A stretch of 64,000 nucleotides of DNA from Pseudoduganella umbonata (GTDB taxonomy: Bacteria > Pseudomonadota > Gammaproteobacteria > Burkholderiales > Burkholderiaceae_D), in contig NZ_JACHXS010000007.1 of NCBI RefSeq assembly GCF_014192225.1, positions 335,254 through 399,253 on the forward strand, given 5' to 3'. A model generated the notes under the pieces. That model saw nothing but the letters and a program-made list of their open reading frames with translations. It ran no database searches and was not told the DNA's origin. This document shows positions 34,311 through 42,937 of this stretch, piece by piece. The stretch's first letter is position 1. Each line of letters opens with the position of its first letter. Position numbers and translations under genes: made by a program.

Positions 34311-34784
34311 TTACTTGTCGGGCGAGCTTGCTGCACGGGCACGGAGATGATTTCCCTGCCTGTAAGTGCGCTTGGGGTGGATGACCATGCGTTCGACCAG
34401 GTCCGCGAGCGCTTTGCTGTGATACAGGTCCATGCACTTCAGGAAATCGAACCTGACTTCATGAATTTCCGGCTCGACGAGTGGGTTGGAATAGTCTCGC
34501 GCCAGATACCTGTCCACCAGTGACTTGATGGCATCGGGACTTTTCTCGAGGTCGAAATACGTCCAGTCACGCAGCGCGCCGATGCTGCTTCCCGTATCCT
34601 TGGCCGCGCCCGCGTCATTCCGATAAGCCTGTGCCATGCAGGTTGCCAGTACCATGTCCTTGTAGTTCTGGGCATGGGTCCGGGCCCCGGCCTCCGGAGA
34701 GTTCTCTTTCAGGTCGGCGGCGTGAGACGTCAATGACAGCAAAGTACACATCGTCAGGGTCAGACGGAACGGAATCGATTTCAT
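34311..34784 (-). CDS. tai4: Type VI amidase immunity protein, Tai4 family
   Basis: A 157-residue periplasmic protein with a signal peptide (MKSIPFRLTLTMCTLLSLTS then HA-A). The mature part matches the Tai4 pattern: ARTHAQNYKDMVLATCMAQAY, then GSSIGALRDWTYFDLEKSPD and DRYLARDY, with conserved cysteines (ATC and FLKCMDLY). Tai4 proteins neutralise the peptidoglycan amidase Tae4 in the periplasm. The start overlaps the stop of a Tae4 fragment (ATGA), preserving the normal effector-immunity order. The gene is intact although its effector is truncated, so it may now act as an orphan immunity gene against attackers. Confidence 0.8.
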   Translation of the reverse strand: MKSIPFRLTLTMCTLLSLTSHAADLKENSPEAGARTHAQNYKDMVLATCMAQAYRNDAGAAKDTGSSIGALRDWTYFDLEKSPDAIKSLVDRYLARDYSNPLVEPEIHEVRFDFLKCMDLYHSKALADLVERMVIHPKRTYRQGNHLRARAASSPDK

Positions 34785-35014
34785 CGCAAGCGCCAGAAAT
34801 TCGCACGATCCGTGCGGAACTTTGCTTCGGGCTCGTTGAAGTAACAGTGATCGTAGCAGGATCTGCCGTCGAAGAGAGTCGCATGACCTTGCGCGTCCGA
34901 CCAGCCTGACACTTCGAACAGGATCACGCCTTTCTTGCCTTTCAGAGGGCCACCGTCGGCAGCAGGATATTTCACGACCTCGGGTTTGCCCCTACCAGGG
35001 CAGTTCCACTCCAC
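34781..35014 (-). pseudogene. Tae4-family type VI amidase effector, N-terminally truncated
   Basis: The 77-codon frame carries only the C-terminal half of Tae4: KGKKGVILFEVSGWSDAQGH, ATLFDGRSCYDHCYFNEPE and a final FWRLR. The catalytic His of the GHxTLW-type motif and the CxDxC-like segment are present, but the N-terminal half with the catalytic Cys is missing; full Tae4 proteins are about 160 residues. The first codon in frame is a GTG at 35014, inside the end of the SDR gene read in another frame, so a junction here seems to have replaced the 5' half. It should be inactive as a DL-endopeptidase. Confidence 0.75.
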
Positions 35015-35690
35015 TATAGGATCTGAAGGATCCGCTGTCGGCAGGCGTCAGCGCATCGAGTACGCGCAGCATGTCGGCAGCGGCATCCTCGGCCGGTCGG
35101 CCGATGACCTCGCCGCGAAACGGCTGCGACAGGCGCGAGTTGACGGTACCCGGATGCAGGGCAACCAGCACGCTGTTTTTCTGGCTGCGTGCGGCTTCGA
35201 TGGCGGCTGTCTTGACGAGCATGTTGAGCGCGGCCTTGGAAGCGCGGTAGCTGTACCAGCCACCCAGCCGGTTGTCGCCGATGCTGCCCACTTTCGCCGA
35301 CAGCATGGCCATGATGGCGCGCTCGCTGGCGAGCAGCGGCACGAAATGGCGCATCACCATTGCGGGACCAAAGGTGTTGGCCTGGAAAGTTGCCTGCATT
35401 TGCCGGTTATGGAGATCGGCCAGCCGCTTTTCCGGCATGAACTCCTCGCTGTGCAATATCCCCGCCGCATTGATGATCAGGTGGAAGCGCGCTTCGGTCC
35501 CAAGCACGCGCGCCGCCTCGGCGACACTGTGTTCGTCGGCAAAGTCGATCGGCGGCGTCGAGTGGCGATGCAGGCCATGCACCGATGCGCAGTGCGGCGA
35601 ATGCTTCAGCAGGTCGACGAAGGCCGCGCCGATCGTGCCCGAGGCGCCGATGACCAGTGCGTTGAACTGGTGGGGGAGACTGTTCATCAT
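34992..35690 (-). CDS. Short-chain dehydrogenase/reductase (CsgA-like)
   Basis: A 232-residue classical-fold SDR. The Rossmann motif ALVIGASGTIGAAFVDLL is near the N-terminus, followed by IINAAGILH, the catalytic region LSAKVGSIGDNRLGGWYSYR with YxxxK in YSYRASKAALNML, and LHPGTVNSRLSQPF. It ends in the CsgA-like tail DSGSFRSYSGVELPW. It should reduce or oxidise a small carbonyl compound with NAD(P)H; the substrate is unknown. Its last bases overlap the Tae4 remnant in another frame, yet its C-terminus looks normal for the family. Two adjacent ATGs (35690 and 35687) are possible starts, neither with a strong binding site. Confidence 0.88.
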   Translation of the reverse strand: MMNSLPHQFNALVIGASGTIGAAFVDLLKHSPHCASVHGLHRHSTPPIDFADEHSVAEAARVLGTEARFHLIINAAGILHSEEFMPEKRLADLHNRQMQATFQANTFGPAMVMRHFVPLLASERAIMAMLSAKVGSIGDNRLGGWYSYRASKAALNMLVKTAAIEAARSQKNSVLVALHPGTVNSRLSQPFRGEVIGRPAEDAAADMLRVLDALTPADSGSFRSYSGVELPW

Positions 35691-35763
35691 GATGGAATGT
35701 CCCGTCTTTGACAGCGCGTGAAGGGGGCCATGATACGCCGTGCCGCACGACCATGACGCAGCG

Positions 35764-36129
35764 TCAGGCCGAGTGTGCGCCGATGGCAGCCTGTTTCGAC
35801 TTGCTGAGGGAGCCCAGTGCCTTCCGGTACGACCATTCGACCAGTTCGGCCAGATAGGCTGCAGGAAAATGGCTGACCTGCGTGATGGTGACCCAATGGA
35901 AACGTCCCATATAACGGGCCGGTTTGACACCCGGGATGCCGGTCAGCTCGACAAAACGGTCGGACGAGACGCGGATGCTGAACCGCCACTTCTCCGGCTC
36001 GCTCGTCTTGAAGTAAGCAAAGTTCTTCCCGTCGAGGGAGTAAGTCAGGATGTTGCTCGGCTCCCCATGAAGCGTTTCCATCGCGCCAGCGAGGCCTCGA
36101 CACAGTTTTTTCAGTTCTTCGACATTCAT
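35764..36129 (-). CDS. MmcQ/YjbR-family DNA-binding protein
   Basis: A 121-residue protein of the YjbR fold. Recognisable parts are MNVEELKKLCRGLAGAMETL, then the FAYFKTSEPEKWRFSIRVSS strand pair, ITGIPGVKPARYMGRFHWVT-type segment (here LTGIPGVKPARYMGRFHWVT) and LVEWSYRKALGSLSKSK. The family has a CyaY-like fold and is annotated as DNA-binding, but its cellular role is not established. It lies upstream of the SDR gene on the same strand with 73 bases between. Confidence 0.88.
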   Translation of the reverse strand: MNVEELKKLCRGLAGAMETLHGEPSNILTYSLDGKNFAYFKTSEPEKWRFSIRVSSDRFVELTGIPGVKPARYMGRFHWVTITQVSHFPAAYLAELVEWSYRKALGSLSKSKQAAIGAHSA

Positions 36130-36356
36130 GGCGGGCCGCGGGAGGCATTCGATCGATGTGATATCTCGTCGTTATCTTAACCGGGGGGCCGCCACCGGAT
36201 CGCTGCCGCCGTCGACTGCATCGCACGCCGCTGGCTGAACGAGCGGCTGACACGGGTAAGTGTTGTTAAAATCCGCCATCGCCTTCCGGCGCCCACTTTC
36301 AGGAGTACAAAATCCTACGTTTTCTCGTCAGAGCGGCGATCCGCAAGCCAAAGCTG

Positions 36357-36797
36357 ATGATCGCTGTCGTGTTATTGCTGCTGGTGGCGTTGGCCGGCGC
36401 GATGACCTACACCGGTTTCCTCGTCATCGGGGTCCTGGCCGATCTTCTCGGCACGGGGCGGTTCCTGGCCGGGCTGCTTCTAGGCGTTCTCTTTGCCAGG
36501 TTCCCCTGGATGAGCAAAGGCAAGCTGCGCATCGTTGGCCTGTTGCCCAAGCCCGCCCGTCGACCGCTCATCGTTGGCCTGCTCGGACTGAGCCTGGTGA
36601 TTTTCCTTTCTCGAGGCGAAACCGTGCCCGCGTTGTTTACGGGTTTCGCCACCGCTTTTGTTATCGGATTCCCCTGGCTGAGGCGCGCCATATTCGATCG
36701 GATGTTGTCGTCGGTCTTCAACTTCACAGGCCAGAAGCCCTCCAAAGACACCGATGACGGCGTGATCGATGGCGAATTCAGGGAGAAGAAAGACTGA
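36357..36797 (+). CDS. Hypothetical small integral membrane protein
   Basis: From the ATG at 36357 the protein has 146 residues: a first helix (MIAVVLLLLVALAGAMTYTG), a second hydrophobic stretch around residues 22-48, a third (LIVGLLGLSLVIFLS), a fourth (TGFATAFVIGFPW) and a charged cytoplasmic tail KPSKDTDDGVIDGEFREKKD. No family is recognised. The ATG at 36357 has no ribosome binding site. A strong AGGAG (36301-36305) instead sits six bases before an in-frame ATC at 36312, which would add ILRFLVRAAIRKPKL, a basic N-terminus. No ATG, GTG or TTG lies between the upstream stop (36267) and 36357, so a rare ATC start is possible. Confidence 0.65.
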   Translation: MIAVVLLLLVALAGAMTYTGFLVIGVLADLLGTGRFLAGLLLGVLFARFPWMSKGKLRIVGLLPKPARRPLIVGLLGLSLVIFLSRGETVPALFTGFATAFVIGFPWLRRAIFDRMLSSVFNFTGQKPSKDTDDGVIDGEFREKKD

Positions 36798-36884
36798 GGG
36801 GCGAGCCCTTTCGAGGTAGCCAAGGTTTCATTGCCATGTGCTACAGTCGGATCCGTCGAATGTCGATGTTCGCCGGGGGATCCC

Positions 36885-38687
36885 ATGAAACGGCTATTGT
36901 TCGCGTGCCTGTCGCTGACGTTCATGGTGCCGCTGCCTGCCGCCGAAAATCCGCTGCCGGGAGCCTACACGGTCGGCTTTGCCAGCTTCGGCCCGTCTCG
37001 GACCGACCTGTTCATCGCGCGCGGCGATGGCAGCGGCGTTCGCCCCCTGCTGTCGGAATCCTGGAACAACTATAACGCCGCGCTCTCGCGCGATGGCAAG
37101 TGGGTCACCTTCACTTCCGAGCGCGGAGGATCGGCCGACATTCACCGCATGCGCATCGACGGCAGTGCTCGCGAGTTGCTGGTTGGCGGCCCGGCCTTCG
37201 ACGACCAGTCGGTACTGTCGCCCGACGGCGGCAAGCTGGCCTTTGTATCGGACCGTGGAGGCCAGCCCGATATCTGGGTACTGGATCTCGGGACACGCGG
37301 GCTCACCAATGTTACCCGGCACGCTGGCGGTGACTTCCGTCCGTCCTGGTCGCCGGATGGCCGATGGCTGGCATTTTCCTCGGACCGCGATTCAGCCAAT
37401 CCGCGGCTCAGTTTCAGTATCCTGCATTCCACGTCGATCTATGTGGTGCGGGCGGATGGAAGCGGACTGCGCCGCATCGGCAAGACCGGTGAATTCGAAG
37501 GCAGTCCAAGCTGGTCGCGCGACGGCAAGTCGGTCGTCTTCTACGCATGCGATATCGCCAACGTCAACAAGATCGTCCATCCCAAGCGCTTGCGTGGCGT
37601 CACCCAGCTCATGTCGATCGACATCGCCAGCGGTGCGCGCACAGGATTGACCGAAGGTCCTGGCGAAAAAACTTCGCCGCACTGGCTGGAAGACAAAAAA
37701 CTCGCATTTGTACGCGGAGGCCCGGAAGGCGGTCTGTCGCTCGCGACCGGCGAGACCGTGCTGCGCGGCGAGGTCAGCAGCCCGAGCTGGTCAGCCGATG
37801 GCAGGCGAATGGTATTTCACCGCGAAGCGGACGCCCGCTGGCCGCCATCCCAGCGGTGGAAAAGCCTGGACCCGGCCTTCAAGCTGGTACGCACCGGCGT
37901 GTTTCCCTCGTGGTTGCCCTCTGGTGAGCAGATTGTGTTGAACGACAAGACCGCCGGCATCCTGCACAACGACATCATCAGCGTTGCCGCCGATGGCAGC
38001 AGCCAGCGCACCCTGTTCCACGATGAAAAGCGCAGTGCGCTTGCGCCGGAAGTATCGCCTTCCGGGACCCGGATTGCCTTCGGTCTTGGCAATTTTTTCC
38101 AGGGCACGCAAGGACGGGCGCTGGCCGATATCGCACTCATTAATATCGATGGCAGCGGTTTGACCATCTTGACCGATGGATCGGGGAACTACGGATTGCC
38201 GAGCTGGTCACCGGACGGCAGCCAGATCGTTTTCCGGGGTGCCGGCAATGGCGAGGGACGGGATGGCTTGCTGATTATCGATGTGGCCAGCCGCGCTGTG
38301 CGCCATATTCCCGGCACCGTCGTCAAGGATAACTTCCCCTCGTGGTCGCCGAAGGGCGACCTCATCAGTTTTACCAGCAACCGCGATGGCGATTACGAAA
38401 TCTATACCGTGCGCCCGGATGGGACCGGGCTGAGACGCCTTACCAATATTCCGGGCAACGATGCCCACAATAGCTGGTCGCCGGATGGGGAATGGATCGC
38501 CTTCGCCAGCGGCACCCATGGTTTTCGTGACGAAGCCGTGCTGCATCCCTACAATCCCCAACCTTATGGCGAAATCTACGTCATGCGCGCAGACGGCAGC
38601 GACCGGCGCAGGCTGACCAACAACCAGTATGAAGAAGGCACGCCGAAATGGTCACGTGTGCCTTCCGAGAGACCGGCCCATCCTTGA
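36885..38687 (+). CDS. Exported TolB-like (PD40) beta-propeller protein
   Basis: A 600-residue protein with a signal peptide (MKRLLFACLSLTFMVPLPAA) and about ten PD40/WD40-like blades. Each has the core WSPDGxxIxFxSxRDG: ALSRDGKWVTFTSERGGSAD, VLSPDGGKLAFVSDRGGQPD, SWSPDGRWLAFSSDRDSANP, SWSPDGSQIVFRG, SWSPKGDLISFTSNRDGDYE and SWSPDGEWIAFASGTHGF. Such propellers resemble TolB or the N-domain of tricorn/prolyl-oligopeptidase proteins but no peptidase domain follows. It probably acts as a periplasmic binding scaffold. GGGGGA precedes the ATG at 36885. No operon partner is apparent. Confidence 0.87.
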   Translation: MKRLLFACLSLTFMVPLPAAENPLPGAYTVGFASFGPSRTDLFIARGDGSGVRPLLSESWNNYNAALSRDGKWVTFTSERGGSADIHRMRIDGSARELLVGGPAFDDQSVLSPDGGKLAFVSDRGGQPDIWVLDLGTRGLTNVTRHAGGDFRPSWSPDGRWLAFSSDRDSANPRLSFSILHSTSIYVVRADGSGLRRIGKTGEFEGSPSWSRDGKSVVFYACDIANVNKIVHPKRLRGVTQLMSIDIASGARTGLTEGPGEKTSPHWLEDKKLAFVRGGPEGGLSLATGETVLRGEVSSPSWSADGRRMVFHREADARWPPSQRWKSLDPAFKLVRTGVFPSWLPSGEQIVLNDKTAGILHNDIISVAADGSSQRTLFHDEKRSALAPEVSPSGTRIAFGLGNFFQGTQGRALADIALINIDGSGLTILTDGSGNYGLPSWSPDGSQIVFRGAGNGEGRDGLLIIDVASRAVRHIPGTVVKDNFPSWSPKGDLISFTSNRDGDYEIYTVRPDGTGLRRLTNIPGNDAHNSWSPDGEWIAFASGTHGFRDEAVLHPYNPQPYGEIYVMRADGSDRRRLTNNQYEEGTPKWSRVPSERPAHP

Positions 38688-38844
38688 GATCGGAGCCCTG
38701 GCTATGCAAGCCGGGCCTGCCGATCGGGTGAACGGCAGCGGGTATGCGTCCGGCGTAGCGGACGTTTCGCCGGCGCTGAAATTAGCCCCTGCTGCTGCAA
38801 AGCAATGAGCTAACATACGGCTCCCAGCACAGCCACCTCGCCCC

Positions 38845-40056
38845 ATGAAACGCAAGCTCCTTTCTGTCACCATCGCCGGCCTGGCCATTGGGGCCCTGGC
38901 ATGGGCGCTGGTGCAGAACATGCGAGGTCCGGCCCTGGCCGGCTACCAGGTCGCCGTGCAGCCGCTGGTGCAGACAGTCGTGGCGACCGGCCGCGTGGCG
39001 GCCTTGTCCCGCGCACAGGTCGGCAGTGCGGTCACCGGCGTGGTCGTCGAGCGGCGCGTGCGGGAGGGCGATATGGTGCGGCCCGGCGATGTGCTGGCGG
39101 TACTGCGCGCCGACGATCTCGCGGCATCGGTGCGCGAGGCGGAAGCCTCGCTGGCACAGCTGCAGCAATCGACCCGTCCACAGGCGCAGGCCAGCCTGCG
39201 CGAGGCCCAGGCGAGACTGGCACAAGCCAGCCGCGAAGCCACGCGTCGCCGCGATCTCTTCCGGCAGCAGATGATCACTCGCGAGACGATGGAACAGGCG
39301 ATACAGGCGGAGACCGTCGCCCGCACGGCGGTCGAGCAGGCGCAACTGACCGTCCGCTCGCTGGTGGCCGGCAATCCCGGCGAGACAGCGGCGCGCGCCC
39401 GGGTCGCCAGCGCCAGGGCCCAGCTGGCTAAAACCACCATCCGCGCCGAAGTCGCCGGCACCGTGCTGATCCGCAACGCCGAGCCGGGCGACCTGGTACA
39501 GCCCGGGCGGGTCCTGTTTGAAATCGCCCGCACCGGCGACACGGAAGTAGTGGTGCCGCTGGACGAAAAAAACCTGGAAGTGCTTGCCGTCGGCCAGGCG
39601 GCCACGTGCATTGCCGACGCCAACCCCGGGCGCCCGTTCCCTGCCAGGGTCAGCTTCATCGCCCCCAGCGTCGATCCGCAGCGCGGCACTATCGATGTTC
39701 GCCTCGCGGTCAATCCCGTCCCCGGTTTCCTGCGCGAGGGCATGACCGTTTCCGTCAACGTGGAAACCGGGCGGCGCGACCGTGCCATCATCGTGCCCAA
39801 CGACGCACTGGCCGCGGCGGACGGCAATCAAGCCACGGTATGGCTGGTCAGCGACGGCCGCGCCGTGCGCCGCCAGGTACGGCTCGGCCTGCGGGGCCTG
39901 ACCCAGACGGAAGTCACGGCCGGGTTGCGGGGCGGCGACCGCGTGCTGGCCGACGCGCAGGCCACGCTGGAACCGGGCGACCGGGTGCGCGTCGTGCCGA
40001 CTGCCCTGACCGCCGACCCTGCCACGCGCAAGGAACTTCCGGTCAAGCTGGACTGA
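38845..40056 (+). CDS. Periplasmic adaptor (HlyD/MacA-like) of an ABC exporter
   Basis: A 403-residue membrane-fusion protein with one N-terminal membrane helix (about 5-25). The lipoyl halves are GYQVAVQPLVQTVVATGRVA...GDMVRPGDVLAVL and ...EPGDLVQPGRVLFEIARTGD, separated by a coiled-coil hairpin (about 95-175: SLREAQARLAQASREATRRR). A beta-barrel domain follows (VPLDEKNLEVLAVGQAATC, FPARVSFIAPSVDPQRGTID) and the C-terminal VWLVSDGRAVRRQVRLGLRG. It links an inner-membrane transporter to an outer-membrane channel. The permease and ATPase genes follow 4 bases later and overlapping, so the three form one MacAB-like system. Confidence 0.92.
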   Translation: MKRKLLSVTIAGLAIGALAWALVQNMRGPALAGYQVAVQPLVQTVVATGRVAALSRAQVGSAVTGVVVERRVREGDMVRPGDVLAVLRADDLAASVREAEASLAQLQQSTRPQAQASLREAQARLAQASREATRRRDLFRQQMITRETMEQAIQAETVARTAVEQAQLTVRSLVAGNPGETAARARVASARAQLAKTTIRAEVAGTVLIRNAEPGDLVQPGRVLFEIARTGDTEVVVPLDEKNLEVLAVGQAATCIADANPGRPFPARVSFIAPSVDPQRGTIDVRLAVNPVPGFLREGMTVSVNVETGRRDRAIIVPNDALAAADGNQATVWLVSDGRAVRRQVRLGLRGLTQTEVTAGLRGGDRVLADAQATLEPGDRVRVVPTALTADPATRKELPVKLD

Positions 40057-40060
40057 CGCG

Positions 40061-41263
40061 ATGTGGATCGAGTGGACCATTGCCACCAGGTTCCTGCGCG
40101 AGGGCAGGGTGCAGAGCACGCTGATCCTGGTCGGCATCGCCGTGGGCGTTGCCGTGATCGTCTTCCTCACGGCGCTGATTACCGGACTGCAGGCCAACAT
40201 CATCAACCGCACGCTGGGCACCCAGGCCCACATCAAGGTACAGCCTCCCGAAGAGTACAACCGCATCTTGCCGCCGGCGCCGGGGACCACGCAGCTGCTG
40301 CTCGAGAGCAAGCGCGCCCAGCGCCTGCGGTCGATCAATAACTGGCAGCAGGTGCGCGACGTGCTCGACACGATGCCGGGTATCGCGGCCGTGTCGCCGC
40401 TGATCTCGGGGCCGGCGTTCGCACGCCGTGGCGCGGCGCTCCAGTCGGTGGCGCTGGTCGGCATCGACGCGCAGCGCTACCTGCGCATCATTCCGGTCCA
40501 GGAAGACATCGTCGCCGGCGTGTTTCGCATCGGCGCGGGCGACACCGTGATCGGCAAGCAGCTGGCGACCGACCTCGGCATGCGGGTGGGCGACAAGCTG
40601 CGCCTGGACGGAGGGCAGGGCCGGGAGAGCGTGGTGAACGTCGCCGGCATCTTCGAACTGGGCGTGCGCGAGCTGGATGCGCGCTATGTGTACCTGGACA
40701 TGAAGCAGGCGCAGTCGCTGCTCAACCTGCCCGGGGCCGCGACGATGATCGACGTGACGGTGGATGAGATCTTCGATGCGCAGTCCATCGCCCAGCGGAT
40801 TGCCCGACTCACGGGCCTGAAGGCGGAAAGCTGGATGGAAACCAACAGCCAGCTGATGAACGCCTTGCGCTCGCAGAGCCTGTCCACGCAGATGATCAGC
40901 GCTTTCGTGGCCTTGAGCGTGGCGCTGGGTATTGCCAGCGTGCTGTCGGTGAGCGTGGTGCAGCGGACCCGTGAAATCGGCATCCTGCGCGCGATGGGAA
41001 CCACGCGGCAACAGATGCTGGGCGTCTTCCTGGTCCAGGGCGCGCTGTTCGGCCTGGCCGGTTCGCTGCTCGGTGCGCTGGCCGGGTATGGCCTGGTGAG
41101 CGCTTTCAATATTTTCGGGCCCAAGCTGTTCTACATTCCCGTCGACCCATGGCTGCCGGTGGCCGCGACCGCCCTGGCAACGGTCACCGGCATCCTGTCG
41201 GCCGCCGTGCCGGCGCGCCGTGCCGCGGCGCTCGATCCGGTGGAGGCGATACGCCATGTCTGA
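40061..41263 (+). CDS. ABC transporter permease (MacB/LolC FtsX-like)
   Basis: A 400-residue permease with the MacB/Lol plan: membrane helix 1 (TLILVGIAVGVAVIVFLTAL), a large periplasmic domain (about 45-265), and three C-terminal helices (STQMISAFVALSVALGIASV, then VSVVQRTREIGILRAMGTTR typical of FtsX coupling regions, and GLAGSLLGALAGYGLVSAF). It works as a dimer with the ATPase encoded next, extruding a substrate or lipoprotein from the periplasmic leaflet toward the adaptor. Its end overlaps the ATPase start by eight bases. Confidence 0.92.
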   Translation: MWIEWTIATRFLREGRVQSTLILVGIAVGVAVIVFLTALITGLQANIINRTLGTQAHIKVQPPEEYNRILPPAPGTTQLLLESKRAQRLRSINNWQQVRDVLDTMPGIAAVSPLISGPAFARRGAALQSVALVGIDAQRYLRIIPVQEDIVAGVFRIGAGDTVIGKQLATDLGMRVGDKLRLDGGQGRESVVNVAGIFELGVRELDARYVYLDMKQAQSLLNLPGAATMIDVTVDEIFDAQSIAQRIARLTGLKAESWMETNSQLMNALRSQSLSTQMISAFVALSVALGIASVLSVSVVQRTREIGILRAMGTTRQQMLGVFLVQGALFGLAGSLLGALAGYGLVSAFNIFGPKLFYIPVDPWLPVAATALATVTGILSAAVPARRAAALDPVEAIRHV

Positions 41264-41981
41264 ACACATGATTGAGCACAATCGCCGCGAAGAAGTATTG
41301 CGGCTGGACGGCCTGCGGAAAAGCTACAACATCGGCAAGCCCACCGAAGTGGAAGTGCTGCACGGCCTCGACCTGCGGCTGCAGCGCAGCGACTTCGCGG
41401 CACTGGTGGGCGCTTCCGGTTCGGGCAAGAGCACGCTGCTCAATGTGCTCGGCCTGCTGGACCGTCCGACGGCGGGCGAGCTGGTCCTGCTCGGCGAGCC
41501 TACCAGGAAGATGGACGACGCCCGGCGCACGGCGCTGCGCGGCAGCGCGATCGGCTTTGTCTTCCAGTTCCACCATCTGATCCAGGCCTTTACCGCGCTG
41601 GAGAACGTGCTCATGCCGCTGATGGTGGCGACGGGCAAGCCGACGCGGGAACAGGTCGAACACGCCCGGACCCTGCTGGCCCAGGTTGGCCTTGAAGGGC
41701 TCGACCAGCGCAAGCCCGACCAGCTTTCCGGCGGCCAGCAGCAGCGCGTGGCCGTGGCCCGCGCGCTGGTCAGCCGCCCGGCGCTGTTGCTGGCCGACGA
41801 ACCGACAGGCAATCTCGACACCAGGTCCGCCGCCGAAGTCTTCCAGCTGTTTCGCCAATTTAACGAGGAGTTCGGCTGCGCGGTGTTGCTGGTGACGCAC
41901 GATCCGCGCATGGCCGAACAGTGCGATCGGACGATCACGCTGGTTGATGGCAATATCGAGAGCGATATAACACGGGGATAG
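41256..41981 (+). CDS. ABC transporter ATPase (MacB/LolD type)
   Basis: A 241-residue ATPase with Walker A GASGSGKST, Q-loop FQFHHLIQAFTALENVLMPL, signature LSGGQQQRVAVARAL, Walker B LLLADEPTGNLD and switch His VTHDPRMAEQC. These features match LolD and MacB nucleotide-binding domains. It energises the permease encoded just upstream, with which it overlaps. The ATG at 41256 is chosen since an earlier in-frame ATG lies deep inside the permease gene. Whether the system exports drugs, peptides or lipoproteins cannot be told. Confidence 0.92.
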   Translation: MSEHMIEHNRREEVLRLDGLRKSYNIGKPTEVEVLHGLDLRLQRSDFAALVGASGSGKSTLLNVLGLLDRPTAGELVLLGEPTRKMDDARRTALRGSAIGFVFQFHHLIQAFTALENVLMPLMVATGKPTREQVEHARTLLAQVGLEGLDQRKPDQLSGGQQQRVAVARALVSRPALLLADEPTGNLDTRSAAEVFQLFRQFNEEFGCAVLLVTHDPRMAEQCDRTITLVDGNIESDITRG

Positions 41982-42067
41982 AAACGCGCAATGCGCCTGA
42001 TGCGCACGAACCCGACACAGCGGTGTATCGCAATTTGAATTCATTTCTTAAGGATGTACAGGTTTTG

Positions 42068-42469
42068 ATGCACGCTAGAACGGCACTATTCAAGAATACC
42101 GGCATTGCACTCGCAGCCTTCGTGGGAGGTGGCTTTGCCACCGCGTACCTGGTTCGCAAGAACATGCGCGATGCAGGGCATCCAAAGGAAGCAAGCGAGG
42201 CGCTCGTCATATTTGGAAGTATCGGCGCCGCATTTGTAGTAGTTGCTTCGCGCACCCCACCTGACTTGATATCGTCCCTGTTGGGTATTGGGATTCCTCA
42301 GTTCGTACTGCTACTGGCAGTTCTCAGGCTTACCCGGTATGGTGACTTCTCGGAGGCTACGTCAAATGGTGCTGAACTGCGGTCGAACTGGCATGCGTTC
42401 GCAGTCGGGGTGGCGGTGAACCTTTTGTTGAAAGGCCTGTTCTATTGCACAGGCATGCTTTGGGCCTAG
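42068..42469 (+). CDS. Hypothetical four-helix membrane protein, lower GC than its neighbours
   Basis: About 133 residues from the ATG at 42068 (MHARTALFKNTGIALAAFVG). Four hydrophobic segments are seen: GIALAAFVGGGFATAYLV, EALVIFGSIGAAFVVVA, LGIGIPQFVLLLAVLRL and FAVGVAVNLLLKGLFYCTG. No family is recognised. AGG lies five bases before this ATG. A GTG at 42023 would add 15 residues but has no binding site. Base composition is visibly more AT-rich than in flanking genes, suggesting transfer or relaxed selection. Confidence 0.6.
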   Translation: MHARTALFKNTGIALAAFVGGGFATAYLVRKNMRDAGHPKEASEALVIFGSIGAAFVVVASRTPPDLISSLLGIGIPQFVLLLAVLRLTRYGDFSEATSNGAELRSNWHAFAVGVAVNLLLKGLFYCTGMLWA

Positions 42470-42646
42470 CGCTGTCGGGTGGTGCGGCCGAGGGCACGCT
42501 CGAGCGCATCGGCAAGACACTGACTTCCGGGATGTCATCGAAGCCGGGCGCTGGAACTCCGTCGTCACGCTCTCTGCGAGCGGAATCTGTCACGCAAGGA
42601 ACGCAGGTTCATGGCCGCGGGCAGGCAGGAAAAAGAATGACGCAAC

Positions 42647-42673
42647 AAAAACGCCACCCGAAGGTGGCGTTTT
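42647..42673. terminator. Bidirectional intrinsic terminator near tRNA-Phe
   Basis: AAAAACGCCACC-CGAA-GGTGGCGTTTT (42647-42673). The stem is flanked by A and T tracts, so it works on either strand. It lies 18 bases past the 3' end of the minus-strand tRNA-Phe. Confidence 0.85.
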
Positions 42674-42691
42674 GCGTTGCTGCTGAATTCT

Positions 42692-42767
42692 TGGTGGCCC
42701 GGGGCGGAATCGAACCACCGACACAAGGATTTTCAATCCTCTGCTCTACCAACTGAGCTACCAGGCC
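42692..42767 (-). tRNA. tRNA-Phe (anticodon GAA)
   Basis: Read on the minus strand, the 76-base gene begins GGCCTGGTAGCTCAGTTGGT, has the anticodon loop TTGAAAA (anticodon GAA) within the stem AGGAT/ATCCT, the T-loop GGTTCGATTCC, and ends CCGGGCCACCA with CCA encoded. The acceptor arms GGCCTGG and CCGGGCC pair with one G-U. It is a single tRNA gene with no attached integrase. Confidence 0.97.
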
Positions 42768-42937
42768 AAGAGGCCGCATTATAGCAGCTCGCTGCAGAGT
42801 TGCAATAGGGTTTGCAAGGTTCCGCAAGCGCCACGATCAATATTTGCTGCCGAATCAAGGATGAATTGCCGAAGAGCTGCTTTTTCTCAACAAAAAACAG
42901 CGGCATCATGCTGTTCATCGAACCCAAGGAGAACACC

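Noticed and set aside
42692..42767. tRNA-Phe as an attachment site for a genomic island
   Set aside because: No integrase and no partial tRNA repeat is visible in the window, so island integration is not supported.
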